Translations under genes and position numbers: made by a program | Shown here: positions 25,631 to 39,322 of the stretch, one piece after another | How the letters are laid out: each line of letters opens with the position of its first letter | Numbering within the stretch: the stretch's first letter is position 1 | Notes under the pieces: model-generated | The model's database searches: none | The model's input: the letters and a program-made list of their open reading frames with translations, nothing else | What the model was told of the DNA's origin: nothing | Assembly: GCF_008831285.2 (NCBI RefSeq) | Contig: NC_045145.1 | Span: 15,498,802-15,562,801, forward strand | Direction of reading: 5' to 3' | DNA: 64,000 nt | Source: Nymphaea colorata | Taxonomy: Eukaryota; Streptophyta; Magnoliopsida; Nymphaeales; Nymphaeaceae

Positions 25631-26086
25631 ATATATATATATATCAAACCACCACTAGATTCTGCCTTGCCAGTCCAAAGCTATCCTAAATGAGTATTAT
25701 AGTTCTGGTTTAAAATAAACAACTTCTGTTATCGTTTGTGTATCCAATCACTGGCATTGGTTTTGCATGTCTTGCTCTGCATGTCAGTTCAAGATTCTTT
25801 TTTTTTTTTAAAGAAAAAACATGTTTGGCGAAAATCCGGGCTCGATCCGGACTTCGAGTTGTGGTTGCAAGTGGGCGGAATCTGGTTTTAAGGTTTTGTC
25901 AATTTTTATTGCCTCCAATCCTGACATGATCTATAATGTATTTAGCTGTTTCGAATCTTCGCGTTCGCAACCCTAATTAGAGCGAACCCTATAAAAGTAG
26001 CAGTTTCACATGATTGAATAATATCACTCTGAAAAACGAATATTCCATCCCTACATATGTCTTCGGCTGAAAAGTGTTTATAACAG

Positions 26087-26222
26087 AGCCAGAAATTTTT
26101 CGCTAAGGAGGGCACTGTTCTTCTCAAAATACATAGTAAATTTCTGAGTAGTAAGAAGTAATCAACCAAGTTATACAGGTCCCCTTAGCCAACTGCTCTT
26201 ACAAGCTCACATATGGCTCCGC
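26087..26222. mobile_element. Degraded copy of the 1684-1893 MITE-like family
   Basis: The left part reads gagccagaaatttttcgcta followed by aggagggcact, as in the copies near 1.69 kb and 31.15 kb. The right end reads cacatatggctccgccactt, close to the right end at 1874-1893. The left tip appears lost and no target duplication is visible. Confidence 0.35.
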
Positions 26223-27757
26223 CACTTGCTTCGAGTTGCAAAACCCTAAATCAAGTCTCTACCCTCTTATTATTATCATAAAGCTTGTTGTTTGGGCATT
26301 CCTACTTAATTGATAGCTTTAAATAGAAAAAGAGGTGAGTTTCTTAAAGAAATAACATAGGAACAAACAATCTTCAACTATATGAACCTATTTTGATGGT
26401 GATCTAAGCAACAAATTATGGTCAAGATGAACCAATCTTAAAGCGGAAACATTTGTCTACAAATTCTAAGGCGCAACCAGACATTGGAGAAATTTATCAC
26501 TTATATAGTAAGATGATGTTTGGAAAGACCCTCAAAAATTTTTTCAATCCCATTTGTAAACTTGTGATAATGAGCTGCCATTGTTTTACCCGAAGACCAT
26601 GAAAGGAAAGGAAAGAAAAAGAAAAAAACAGACACTCCGGCTCCAAAAAAACAATACTCAAAATATATAAGCTTTCATATGTTTCATAGCATCAGATCTA
26701 ATTTAGTAGGGTAGTAAGGGATTTTGGGCTGAGGAGCATTAGTTCAAAAATTTTCACATGGTAAATTATTTAAAGCACCAATATGAAAGTAAAGGATTTG
26801 TGTCAGACTAATGCAAGAAGTGGTTCGTGGTCACCAGGAAAAAAAGTTAAAATGGTTGCAAGAAAAAAAAAAAAAAAGATCCTGAGGTTCTTTCAACGAC
26901 AACCTTTCCTTAAGAAAGTTTTTCATTGTATCTTCATCTTTAGCAAAACCAGAAAAGAGACTTAAAATTTATGAGACTAACTAGAACAAAGGTTTCTTTT
27001 CTATAAACTTTTAGAAAGTAACGATCCAACGTGAATATGTAGTATAGCATCCACGATGCATGGTAGAAGCAAATGCATGCAGAAAGAAGAAGAAGAGGGA
27101 AAATCTAATTAAAATTGGTCGGTAGCCATGCCCAGCCAAGTCAAGTCACATACGATTTTTGTTAGGCCAGATGCGAATCTTTTTTTTTTTTTCAACCGAC
27201 ACTGAGACAAGGCCGACGAGGTCCGAGATCCAAGAAAATAACCCCATTCATTCATGGCGCCGGAAGAAAACGAACCCGTCTCTTTTCTTTCTCTCTCCTG
27301 CCAATATCGGTGTTTTTTGTTCATTTTCCTGCGATTCGAGGAACAAAAGAGTCTGCGTTGGGAGTTGAAACTGACATGCCATGCACATACGTCCACAAAA
27401 TTGCACGCGCCATTATTATATTATTTTTCAAATACGCATACAACAGAATAAACAGAAAAAATTAGACTTTTTTTTTATGAAGGTCTCCAACGGTTAGTTT
27501 TAAAGAGCTTTAGAAATACTTGGGGCTAAGCGACAAATTTTTTTTTTTTGTTGCAAAACATTATATATATATATATATATAATTGACAACAAGGCCATTA
27601 AATGGCTGTGTATATAATTGATATGGAAGTAAAACATGTAAATTCAAAGTTTTAATTTGAGGTACACTCCACTAAGCTCCTACTTGTCTGTCTTGCTTGA
27701 AATGTAATGTTTGAAAGAAGCCTCTAATGAATCGATATGACATTTATGGGTTCCTTA

Positions 27758-27945
27758 CAAGGGCCGAGGCAAGGTGGAGCCCGCATGGGCCCTAGCTTTA
27801 CTCAATTTTTTTTAAATTATATGTAAATTTTAAAAAATTTTATTTGTTATATATATAAATTTTAAAAAATGATACTTTGACCCTAGTCAAAATTTAGAAA
27901 CTTTAATTTGATCCATCTCATGAAAAATTTCTAGCTTCGCCCCTG
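27758..27945. mobile_element. hAT-like MITE with near-perfect 8-bp target duplication
   Basis: The element starts caagggccgaggcaagg and ends gcttcgcccctg. The termini are inverted repeats of the CAGGGGCGGAGC type common in plant hAT MITEs. The flanking 8-mers gttcctta and attcctta match at 7 of 8 bases. The 188-bp body is AT-rich, with gtaaattttaaaaaatt and a taaaaaatgatactttg block shared with the copy at 62084-62268. It is noncoding and would depend on a transposase encoded elsewhere. Confidence 0.7.
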
Positions 27946-29314
27946 ATTCCTTATCGGCTAACTGCAACTAATTGGTTACTTTCCTCCTCACTTTTCTTTT
28001 TTCGTTTTGATATATTTTTCTTCTTTCTTTTTTGTGATTTAAGAAGTTGTCACAGCATAAGACCAAAAACCGAACCTCGTTTGCTCCTTTGGCGTTTTCA
28101 AACTTGGATCAAGATTGGCGTTGGGGTTTTTAGAGTTTCATCTTTTTGAGAAGATCTGTTTAGGCACTAAACTTTCACAAATCTCTGGAAATGTTCTTAA
28201 ACGGGGCTTTTTTTTTTTTTTAAATAATCCCAACTGTCAAGTACCTCTCAACTCGGTTAAAAGCTCACTCCAATTAAGTAGATGGCAGTAGTGATCTTAA
28301 GGAGCACCTTTCAGCTTAAAATGAGTTACAAAGAGATCAGTTTTAAGATAACCTTCTTTTATCAGCACACGCATGAAGCAAACGATACAGATTCAAAAAG
28401 ATCCAACATCAAGTTCCATTCTCTCTCTCTCTCAGATATATATTATATTAGTTTCTGGCTTTCTTTTTTAACATATCTTAAATGTATATAATACACGTAT
28501 TCTATTCTTTGTTGAGCATCGATGACCTCGGCCAACCAAATTTCTAGATAGCTGGTGACAAGAAAGAAATGCAGAACTTGACATGAAAAATATAAGAAAC
28601 AAAGTGCAGAAGTGTTTTGTGGGGTCTTTCTAGACGCAGAATGGCAAGATGGGAGTGTGGACCAGCAATGTTGGCAAGGAGGAAAAGGGTTTCGATGAGA
28701 CCCACTTACCTGAAGACCAGCTTTTCGCAATTAAAGATTCAACAACAGTCTGGGCATTGAAAGTATTCTTACTTTCTGTTTTTATAGAGGCGACTCAGTT
28801 TTCAATTTGGTTAAACTTCAGGATCTACCTCAATTTGGGTGTCGCCCAAACATAATTTTAAACAACTGGATGCACAATTGATCTAAAGAACAAAAAAATG
28901 TTCGATTTGCTTCAGTTTTAAATGATCCAAAAACTGCTCCAAACTCACTTTCCCAATGTAAAACCAGTCAAGAAAGAGTTGTTCATGGGGTTGCTGCGAG
29001 CAGCAGTTATTAGTGCCTTAAGAAAAAGGGTACCTGTCTTTTGATCATCCCTTCAACGCTGCTTCTTCAAAATATGCGGCCATAGGAATATAAAGTACAT
29101 GATCCACATTAGAAATCAAATGTCAAGCTTAATTCGCCAACTGCTTCCACAAAGGACCAAAACTCAAACTGAACAATCTTTAACAAATACTAAAACCCGT
29201 GAAAGAATATTTTATTTTGGGTTGAAATTAGTGTGCAGTAGAGTTCTAGGCTTTGGGCTGTATAAAGCATGCTTCCAAGGTTAGACCAACTAAAAGTGGA
29301 CATGTTTGGCACCC

Positions 29315-29430
<116 letters not shown>

Positions 29431-30179
29431 TTTTATACTTTGCTTGGGTAGAACATGGTCACTGGGGTGCAAGTGAAGGCAATTGATGGTAGGTGTGCTT
29501 GGCTTGGTTCCGCTGAGCATTCTTTTAGGATAAGGGCAAGAGAATATGAACAAGGAGAGTCCCAATCAGCCAGAGTGGCTGCGTACCTTCCCACTCCTCC
29601 TAAATTTGACACCATCTCAATAAGGTACACCTAAGCATGACAATCCCGATGCTTCATCGGGATGAGGCTGCTCGCTTGATCCACACTTCTCTTCTGTCTC
29701 TCCGAGATGGGGAGGAAATTAGATTCCGTTTCTTTTAGCCTTGCTCGGAAGTAGTTGAATTTACGTCCGTCTTTTGGTGTTTTACCAACGAAGGAATGGT
29801 GAATGAGGCAATGGCGGATGGTGCCTTTTTCGTAAACATGCAATGTATGTGTATGTAGATTGGGAGATGTGTATAGGTACAGGTGTGGAATCAGGGGAGT
29901 GGGGGAGAGAGAGGGGGAGGACCACATGGAAAGCAATGTAAAACCCACAAGAATTTTTGAGAAGTGCAATCTGCTTTTTACTTTAATTCTGCTGCTGTTG
30001 CTGCTGGCCTCCTCTCCTTATCTGACCTCACCCCTGAGTCTGACCAGACCCAAGAGTCAGACACCACACACCAGTGAAGTTTCATGGCTCTCTTTATTTA
30101 TAGAAAATGTAGTTTCATGGCCTTGCTGCTATAATTAAGCATCACTACCCACAAACATAAAGTAGTAGTCGTCACTACC

Positions 30180-30198
30180 CACACTAAAGTTCTGTCTT

Positions 30199-30250
<52 letters not shown>

Positions 30251-33200
30251 GGCAGGAGACTTTGTATGAGCAGCAATAAGAAGCAGGGAAATTGCTGGTT
30301 TTACTAAACTACGGACATGTGGAGCTTCTTGGTCTGAACTCTTAAGTATCTGAGGTTCATTCTTGCTCTCCTTCTGCGAGTTCGATCTGTATGTGGATGA
30401 TGTTTTAGCGTGTTTGCTCTGGATGTCACGGAAATTTCTTTTCCCTTTTGTGGTTTTTCACGGATGCGGTTTGCGATGATTCATATGTTTTGGCCTTCTT
30501 GAATTCAAGGTACCCGATTGGCGTTTGATTTCGATTATGAATTCTGTCATCGTTACTTTGATGATACATGGTTCTGTGTTTGTTGGACTTCTGCGATGTT
30601 GGAAATCTGCTGGTGCGGTACTGTGATTTGATTCTTTTTTTTTCTTTTTCTTTTGGGGAAGCCGTTCCGGTTTTGTTTGAATTCTGTAAACTTGCGATTT
30701 ATGTGAACCATGTTAGTTTCTCGACTCGGTTGTGTTCTTTTGATAGATGCAGCATATCTTTCTTGTGATGCGTTAGGCGATGCGTAGCCACCATAGCTTC
30801 CTGTTAAGTGGAAAGTACTGGCCGAAATTTGACTATTTGGGACGCAATTTGGTTCCCTTCTTGGCCATGTAGCACTGACTAGGTTGTTCATGCCATGTTC
30901 TGACTCATGCCCTTCCTTGTTCTTTATAAGCTTAGTTGATCTTTGTGCTTACAAATCCACATGGTGGTTGAGTTTTGATAATCTGTTGGACAAGTGCTAG
31001 GCGTCTGATGTCCGGCAAGACAAAGTACAAATGCCTTGAAGCTGCCGTTTTGTGATGATGCTCTTGTTTTCAACGGATCACATGCCTGCATTTCCCGAAC
31101 CTTTTCCGGAATCAGTGGATACAGGTTGATTAAATATCACTGCTGGAGCCAGAAATTTCTGGTTAACGAGCACTAATAGTTTTAATTTGAAACTTTAAGG
31201 GGCAGTTATATATAAACAAGGTAAAGTTAAGAGGGGGAATCTACACATAAATATGGAAATTTATGTAGGCTGGTGTGGGCAATTGCCCACATCAGCCTGC
31301 ATTTGCCTCCACTACTGGTTGATTTGAATTGAATCAGCAGCTCTCCTATATCACCCGACTTGGTTTTTTTGTCTTCTTTTCCAAATTTTGTGATTATTTT
31401 TGTTTGCTATTTTCATGCTTAGTGACTTTGAATGCATGTTTGAAAGTTTGATAACATTCTACAATCATCATTTATCTCGTTTTTCTGTTGTCCTTGTTTC
31501 AGTAAATTTTGCCAATCTTTTAGGTTCTGTTTTTCTGTTCTTTTATGCAAATTGCATGTTCCAAAAGGGTGATTTGATTCGAGTCAGGCTGGTCTTCTCA
31601 ATCTTTTGGAAAAAGAATTCAGTTCAGACTTCAGAGACTTTCTGTTACGTCAATTAGAGCTTTTGTGGGATGTGATCGATTTCTTGGTCATGAAATTATG
31701 TAATATAGATGCTTAGTTTTTGCACTATTTCATGCACAAACATTTCTTTTGGAGTTTTCCAACATTTTCTTTCCTATCTCTCAACTATCATTTTCGTAGA
31801 GAAATTATACCAAACCTTGGGTGAACTTTGCTAACGGAGATGCAATTTGTTGAATTGGTACCTGTCGACTTTGATAAAAATGTTCAAGTGCGGAGCATTC
31901 CTTTAGTACGCAACCCATTGGGAAGGTCCTTTATTGTCATAAAGTTCAATGATTAATCTCCCATAACTAGCAATCATATGAAAAAGAGAAACTTTACCTT
32001 CTAATTCACTATCCTGGGATGAATGATATGAGTCTGCTTTTATCATCATAAAACATGGCCATGATAACTTTGAAATTGGTCCATACTTACTTAAATTCAT
32101 GCTCAAGAGTCCATAGCTCGAGACTGGGAAGGAGGTTTTTACTTGATATCGTCATCAGCATATACTCTTGATTTCTTGAATTACAATATCATGCATAATG
32201 TAGAGTAGCACTCCTTTCTTCTCACAAGGATCGTTCTGTGCCTAGAAATCAGGCAGCGAACCTTGCATGTATTGACAAGTAATATGCATATAGGTATCAG
32301 CATTAACACAAACGAGAGTCCTTTGCTATTATGGCAATAAATAATTTAGAATTTGTTTTTCACATGATAAAAAATCACCATATAGATCTCTTCTTGGAGG
32401 TCTGAGTCTGTTACATATGATGATAAGTACATCTACTGCCCATTTGCATCATTGTAATATGTTTCAGCTTTTTTATATATAAAAATTCAGATAGATAATC
32501 CACGTCTTTTTTATGTAAAAGATGGGTGACTTCGTATTGCCTCTTGTGATGTATTTCTTTGTCAAACGGATGCCTGTGCAATATTTTTATTGTTTTATAC
32601 TCAACAACTTTGCTATGAAAAGCTTGGAGATATCTGTCCAACAAAAACTGCACAATAGATGAAATCTGTCATGGTAACTTGGCGAGATGATCAGACACAC
32701 CCACACTTTACTGCTATAAAGATGGTGGTGCTATAATTTTGTAATGATAGCTTTTTGTCTCTATTTTCTTTTGTTTAAATTTTAGACATTGATATTAACC
32801 ATGAAAATTTCTTCCGTGTAACTTAAAACGTGCCTTTTGAGGCAGTAATTCTACAAAAAAAGATGAGGCACAGGGGCAATGGCAGTTGATCTCTATGTGG
32901 TCTAGGAAATAAGTTCTGGATTCTATAATTGTTAAGAATCTACTTTTGCATATGGAAGTTCACAAAGTTTTTCTTGTTTCTTGGCTGGAAACTAATTGAT
33001 GGATTCTACTGAAAGAATTGTTGGATTTTAGCTTCCAAGGTTCATTTGGTTGTTTGGGAAACAAGAAAATTATGTTCTTTCAAGTTGGTAAAATTTTTTT
33101 AAATGTAAAACTATTCATTTCAGGAGTTTTTCCTTCTGCATTTTCCAGCATGTCTACCGTTTAAGCTTCTTTTCCTCCCGTCAACCATCATGGAAAGGCA

Positions 33201-34074
33201 GCTTCAGAAGCACTGCAACTTTGTCTTCTGGTAAGAAAAGTGTAAAAGATGTTCTCCTTACAGTCAAAAGTTCCCTAAGGGAATCTTCTGTTCCCTTCGT
33301 ACTTTGCTTACTAGTCATTAGTAACTTAAACAAACTCATGCGGAGAAGATATGAAGATGCTAAGATGCCTCTCTTTCAAATAATTTCAGAATAGGTACAG
33401 CACAGGGAAGCAAATGAATGTTTCTCGTGGATTCTTGAAACTTATATACAACTAATGACAAGTTTAGAAAAAAGAAAGAACATGATGACAAAGCCACAAG
33501 GGAATACTTAAACTGCAGAAGTTGATTAATCCACAATGGACTGTTGTCTAGTATATTGGAAAAAAAACAGTTGAACACACAATAAAAAGTTTGCAACTAT
33601 CACAAACTGACATGGTCATTGTTTGACTGAGTAGTAGAAACTCTTCTGGGCCAGCCAGAAAGATGAATATGGACAAATAGTAGTTGGCATATTGGAAACT
33701 AGCTGTTCACACAATCAAAGGTTTGCTACTACTATAAATTAGCGCGATCATTATCTTATCAAGCGTGTGGTTGAATTGTTCTGCATGAACCTGAAAGATG
33801 AATATGCACAAATACTAGTCTGTACAGCAAGTACTCCATTGATGCATTGATTTCATGGTCAAGAAAATGTAGTAGGTACTGATCTACATGGAAGCAACCA
33901 GCTGTTCTATTGTTGGTTATTCTAAAATGCAAGTCTGGTATTCTATGTGTTTCATGGTTGAATTGCTTTTGTATCTCTCAGCAATCTCATTGCAGAATCT
34001 CTCATTCTAAGGTGCAGTGAGGAGCAAGCAAACAGAGAATGAGAAAGCAGAAAGTGTTCTTTTAAGTGAGAAAG
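30180..34074 (+). promoter_or_regulatory. Probable 5' leader and long leader intron of the C2H2 zinc-finger gene
   Basis: A CT tract (about 30195-30250) is followed by leader-like sequence to about 30350. The next 3.6 kb is T-rich on the plus strand, as plant introns are, and contains no supportable gene. It ends at a good acceptor, ctcattgcag (33987-33996), about 80 bases before the ATG at 34075. I infer a noncoding first exon near 30.2-30.35 kb and a leader intron of about 3.6 kb. The donor is not fixed; an independent promoter nearer the ATG is the alternative. Confidence 0.35.
31144..31315. mobile_element. MITE-like copy related to 1684-1893
   Basis: The left part (ctggagccagaaatttctgg, then cgagcactaat) matches the family copy near 1.69 kb. 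The right end is gcctccactact, partly complementary to the left end. The motif ggttgatt occurs on both sides (31124-31131 and just after 31315) and may be a target duplication, although the left edge is then offset. It sits inside the presumed leader intron of the zinc-finger gene. Confidence 0.4.
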
Positions 34075-34872
34075 ATGATGAAGAACAGTGCTGGAATAAA
34101 GCGTGAAGCTGAAAATTCCTCTGAAGAAGGGTCAGTCGTTAGCAGCCAAGTTGCCTCCAACATATCCATCCATGAAACTTTCCAAGATATATCGAAGGAT
34201 GCAACTAGCACCTCAACTCCTCCCCTCTTCAGTTCTCAAATAAAACCTGAGCTCTTCTCTCTAGAGCTGTCACTCAACTGCCACAGTGGTATGAAAAATG
34301 CCATCGGTTCCATGGAGAAAAACCTGGACACAACAATTCCCGCAGGTATTTCAATGTCAAGCACAAGTGAAAGCAGCAGCGGCATCAACCTTTCTGGACC
34401 TGGACCTATTTCCCAGTCAGCCGAGCCCAGAACATTTTCTTGCAACTATTGCGACCGCAAGTTCTTCAGCTCGCAGGCATTGGGTGGTCACCAGAATGCC
34501 CACAAGCGGGAGAGGACATTGGCCAAACGAGCTCACAGGATGGGCATGTTCTCAGACAGATATGCAAGCTTAGCATCATTGCCTCTGCATGGATCCGCAT
34601 ACCGGTCTCTTGGCATCAAGGCTCACTCCTTGATGCACAACTCTGTTTTCAACAAGGCTGGTGGTGCTAGGGAAGGTGCGAGATTTGGGCATGGACATAT
34701 GGGATTGCCGGTGTTCATGGATGATGGAGTTGAGCTGATCTGGCCTGGAAGTTTTCGACAGAGAGTAAACATGGGTATTCAGACTCAGGGACTTGCCGGA
34801 AATCCAGAATTGAATAATGTGCAACTGCTTAAGGATGATTTTTCGGAGCCAGATCTTACACTTCGTCTGTGA
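34075..34872 (+). CDS. Single C2H2 (QALGGH) zinc-finger protein with EAR motifs, ZFP4-like
   Basis: One exon, 265 residues, from the first of two adjacent ATGs. The single zinc finger has Cys123, Cys126, His139 and His143 in the form [26 protein letters not shown] is the plant-specific DNA-contact signature. The finger is followed by a basic stretch ([10 protein letters not shown]) that can serve as a nuclear signal. A first EAR repression motif lies at 63-67 (LELSL), and a second, DLTLRL, is at the extreme C-terminus (260-265). This layout, with a central finger and a terminal DLxLxL, matches Arabidopsis ZFP1/3/4/7-type proteins, which are small nuclear repressors acting in hormone responses and development. 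The EAR motifs are expected to recruit TOPLESS-type co-repressors. Which paralogue it corresponds to cannot be settled by eye. No coding intron is seen, as is normal for the family. Confidence 0.93.
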   Translation: MMKNSAGIKREAENSSEEGSVVSSQVASNISIHETFQDISKDATSTSTPPLFSSQIKPELFSLELSLNCHSGMKNAIGSMEKNLDTTIPAGISMSSTSESSSGINLSGPGPISQSAEPRTFSCNYCDRKFFSSQALGGHQNAHKRERTLAKRAHRMGMFSDRYASLASLPLHGSAYRSLGIKAHSLMHNSVFNKAGGAREGARFGHGHMGLPVFMDDGVELIWPGSFRQRVNMGIQTQGLAGNPELNNVQLLKDDFSEPDLTLRL

Positions 34873-37800
34873 TCTATGGTGTAATGAGATATAACTTTTC
34901 TTTTTACGTGTCTCGCTCTTCACAACTGAATATTTGCTGTTCACAGAAGGGGTGGCAGTTTGTTGGTTACGTTCTTTGTTTTTGAAGTTGGTCATCGAGG
35001 ATCTCCCCCCCACTCTCTCTATGACAAAAAAATATCTCTTCAGCCTTCATGTCGGAAGGGGACTCTGTATTTTTCTACTGTTTGAACGAGAGATGATAAT
35101 ATATCGGAAAAAGAGATGTTTGTGCATATAGAGATATCATTTTTTCTTGTTTGAATATGACCAGGACTTTCTCTCTCTCAAGAAAAGCTTTTCCTTTTCC
35201 CCTTACAAAAAGACTTCAAGATAACCTCCCATGATTCTACTTCCAAGTACTCGAACTTAAGATCTCGAGAGCTCAAAACTTGGAATATGTTTCTGTACTC
35301 GGACTTATCATGTTTCATGCATCCAAATTCCAAATTTTGCCTTCATAACTGCGGATCCAAGCAATTCAGCCTTGAGATATCCCCCCAAGTAGAGGAGGAT
35401 GAAGCTAAGCCAATTCAGGGGCCCCAATCAACTAGGAGAAGGCAACAATTGGAAATCGATCTTTCTCCATGGCCTACGATAGAAAACAGGTTTCATCATC
35501 TACATCAGGGTGAAGTCATAGATACCACTTGAACTGTTCTTCATACCTGAAAGAAGAATAGGACTTGAATTACATGACTTGCTATCGGGAGTTTAAATTT
35601 TAATATTAATAGTCTGTGATTTCTTTATTGTCAAAAATGATATTGATTTTGTAATATCAACATTGTTGTTTTCTGAACTAGGAAGTACATATTTAGAACT
35701 TCATAAATATGTGGAAAATCAGTGTGACTCATAAATTTGATCAGTATTTTGGGCTCAAATAATCATGAAGCCATAGCTCAGCTTCTCTGTTTTCAGTCTT
35801 TAATCGACACCTAAGATTCCCATGATATTAATTTTGAAAAAACTACTAAAAATCATGCTCAGCTTCTGAAGGGTCACAAAAACATGCCCAAATTTGATTC
35901 TTTCAGTTTGCTCCTGAATGTCGTTCAGAAGAAATTGAATAAAAGAAATCCAAACTAAAATTCGTCCTTTCTTGTCCAAATCCTTTTGGAGCTCCATTTC
36001 CGAGGCACAAAACCTTATCGGCAACCCACTTTTTTGGGGCATGGCAGTTGAATTCAGACCCAGCGTCCCAAATTGGTGAACCAGACAAGGGCTTCCAGGC
36101 CATCTCTCCATTGCAGAGAACCATTTTGACCAGCTTTTGCCTTTGCATCCCCCTCGATCCTTCTTTTGACCGTTCCTCCACTAAACTCCAATTCTCCACC
36201 CACTAACACCGCCGCCCCACTCCACTCAAGCAAGCGCGCATGCACGCACAAGCTTCTCCGGCTCTACTTGCAAGCCAAATTAACTTTCCAGATGAAATTG
36301 ACATGTTTCTGAGGCATCTGATTGGACTTCAACATCTTCAGGATTTTTTAATGAGAAAGATTCTGCACTGACTTGGTCAAAATTGACTCATTTTAGATGT
36401 GGTTGTAATATCATTAGTTATAACAATCTCACCAACCAAGATGAGCGTGTGGCCTTGTAATTTACTCAACTTGGTTGGTTTGTGTAAAAATATTACAAGG
36501 CAAGTCATTTGCTAGCATTATTATACCATTTTTATGTTATCTATTACCCATATCAGGTTAACAAAGAGAGTGTCAGTCCTACTCTACGAAGTAGGTCTTT
36601 AATTCGATTTCGGTGGGTGCCAACATTTTGTGCAAGCTAAAGTGGTTCTAGTTTTTTTATGTGATTGGTTCATTCTGATTAAAAGTACACATCTTTGATC
36701 ACTTTAAAAGCTTGTTCTTTTCTTTCCCCCCTTCTTTTCCTTTTATTTTATGTTCAGTTAGGATCCCTGCAGAAATAAAAGTTAAATTAAAGTGGGCACT
36801 TGTAAGACAAGCGAGGGAGAAGTTTTAAAAAACATAATTCTAAAATTATTTACCTTAAGAAAATAACAAAATCCAATAACTTGAGTACAATTGACACTCA
36901 TGTTTTCTTGTTCTGTTTGGCAGAAGGGAGGTTCTTTGACTGTCCCATCTTTGGGCAGACTCATATAACATATGGGAGGTTTTAGCGCTTCATGAATATA
37001 CTTCAATTTTTGGAATAGATTCATGAGTATCTCTACTACCAAAAGTCGAATAGGTAAAGATTTCTCTAAAACCAGCTTACTATTCTGGAGGAATTAAATT
37101 AAAAGGTAACACTTTTTTAATGTTGCCACCCTACTCCTTCAAATCTAAATTAAAGTTTGAGCAAGAAATCGAACCATGTACTGTAGCTTCCACTTTTGCA
37201 AAGACTATTCTTGTGTTGCGTATGTGGGTATTTATGTCAGGCATGTGGGAAGCATTGATCTGATGATTCAAAGCAAGTACGACCAACTAAACATTGAAAT
37301 GCACATATCCCAATTCTATAGATCATATACATACAGAATTCGATGTTGAAAAAAAAATCAGAAAAGATCCATGTGCAAAAAAATGATTCTGTATATATTA
37401 TTGGTTCTGGAACAGTGTCATCCTTGTTCTACAGCACCATGATTGCCCACTTAGACAATATGAGTGGTGGGAGCAAGAAAAAGGAACAGAGCAGCTGAAC
37501 GAGTACTGTTTCTGCAACCTTCCCACTGTACATTGGTATTCATTTTCCCGAGAAAGGGAAGAGAAACCGTTGCTTTTTCTAGAAATTAGATTCCATCTGC
37601 TAGATGGAATAAAATGAGGGCAAACTCCTAATAGAACAACGTCTTTTAACGTGGAATCTACACTATTGTTTACATTCTTCCATCATTTTCAGTGGCCCAT
37701 CCACCTGCAGCAGGTCCACCACTTAGATGGGAGGAAGAAGGGAACGGTATAAAAAAATGTGATGCCAACATTAGGAATATTTTGGAACTACCACGAAAAA

Positions 37801-39275
37801 TATGATATTTTAGTGCTTATTTTGATATAAAAAATTTGTGGGTACTTCTATTTTGATATAAAAATTTGTGGGTATCTAAGAAGTTTTATTGGTTTATATC
37901 CAACGGTCAAAAAGGAGGCGCCGATAGTCTGTAAAGGGTTTTCTTGCTCTAAAGTCATGGCGTTGTCAAGACATTGCAAGATGCAATGTCGATGATGCCG
38001 TTCCAAGAACGGAAACGTTCTTGCGATTGATGGGATCCGCGTCCTCTACCAAAGCCACAGGACAGCTTCTTCTTCTTCTTCTTCTTCTTCCTTTGTCTTG
38101 TACATTGTTTTAGATGTTTCATCTGTGTCTATGAAATTGGGGAACAGAACACTCTGTTCTGGAACACGATCTCCCCCTGAATTGGACCTCACATCCAGAG
38201 CCTTCAACAATTCAGATCCATGCTGCTGCTTGCGGCTGAAATCCACTGTTTGGGTAACAGAAGAGATTTTATGCAGGGTTGGACGAGAGCAGGAATTCCA
38301 AAGGAAACAAACACGACTAAAAGTTGGTTTTGTCTTTGCACTCACTACTGAGTGAGTTCCTTTTTAGTCGAATCATTGGTCTTCAAATTCACTAATTTTT
38401 GGCGCCATGAAGGGTTCTGAAATCAAACACGGAAAAGCTTGGAATTTCTCCACGATAATTATATTTCGGGACTTTTTGTCACTATTACCAAAAGCAACGT
38501 GGTTTGTACGAAAGATGTGAGAGGTTATCGGTAAATTAGTTAAAAGCTGGACATTTTTCGAGATTCGGCAAAAAGATAAAAAGGAAAAGAGAGGGGAGGC
38601 GAAAGAAATTATTAAACAATTAGAAAGCTGGGGGACCGTACTCCAACGCATGATTGGGACGCCCCTTTGCCTGTGGCACAGTGAACGGAAGCCACTCTTT
38701 CTTTCGATTATCTATCCGTTACCCCAATTTTTCCTCGATCCCCTACAATCCTTGCCTTTATTCGCTTTCCCGGCATTTTATTTTCGTAATTATCAGTCAA
38801 TCTTCTCCTGTCACTGATCAAATAAAAAAGTACGCCCCCTCCCCCCTTTTCACCCCAATACGCAAACCCCTTCCCAGTTGGATTTTCTCCGAATTGCCCT
38901 CACTCTTTCGCAGAATGACACGCTCACTTTTGACCTTATCCGTCTTTTGGTGGCCGCAACATGTGCAGTACCATCTCCGTTCACACCTTTTTCATTTTTT
39001 AATTAATTTTTGAGTTTCATGTGCTTTAATCTAATCGTCTAGGGTTTGAAAAATATGAGCACTCATACGAATGATGTTTGTGCTTGACTTAATGGGCAGC
39101 AGAGGTGACATATGAAAGCCACCAAGTTGAAGAGATGTCACGGGTTCGAGACTCATGAGGCAATCCGTAAGCCAAGGTCAAAATTGTGCATGATTTTTAA
39201 AATAGATCATGACTCGAGAAGACCTCAAGATTTTAACAACTTTTTAAGGCCAGAAAACAATGTGACCATGTCCCT

Positions 39276-39322
<47 letters not shown>

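Noticed and set aside
32411-32653. An 80-codon minus-strand frame
   Set aside because: It lies within T-rich intron-like sequence, has no recognisable domain, and its composition follows the AT-rich DNA.
38654-39013. A 119-codon plus-strand frame
   Set aside because: No similarity to a known family, biased composition and no promoter or splice context.
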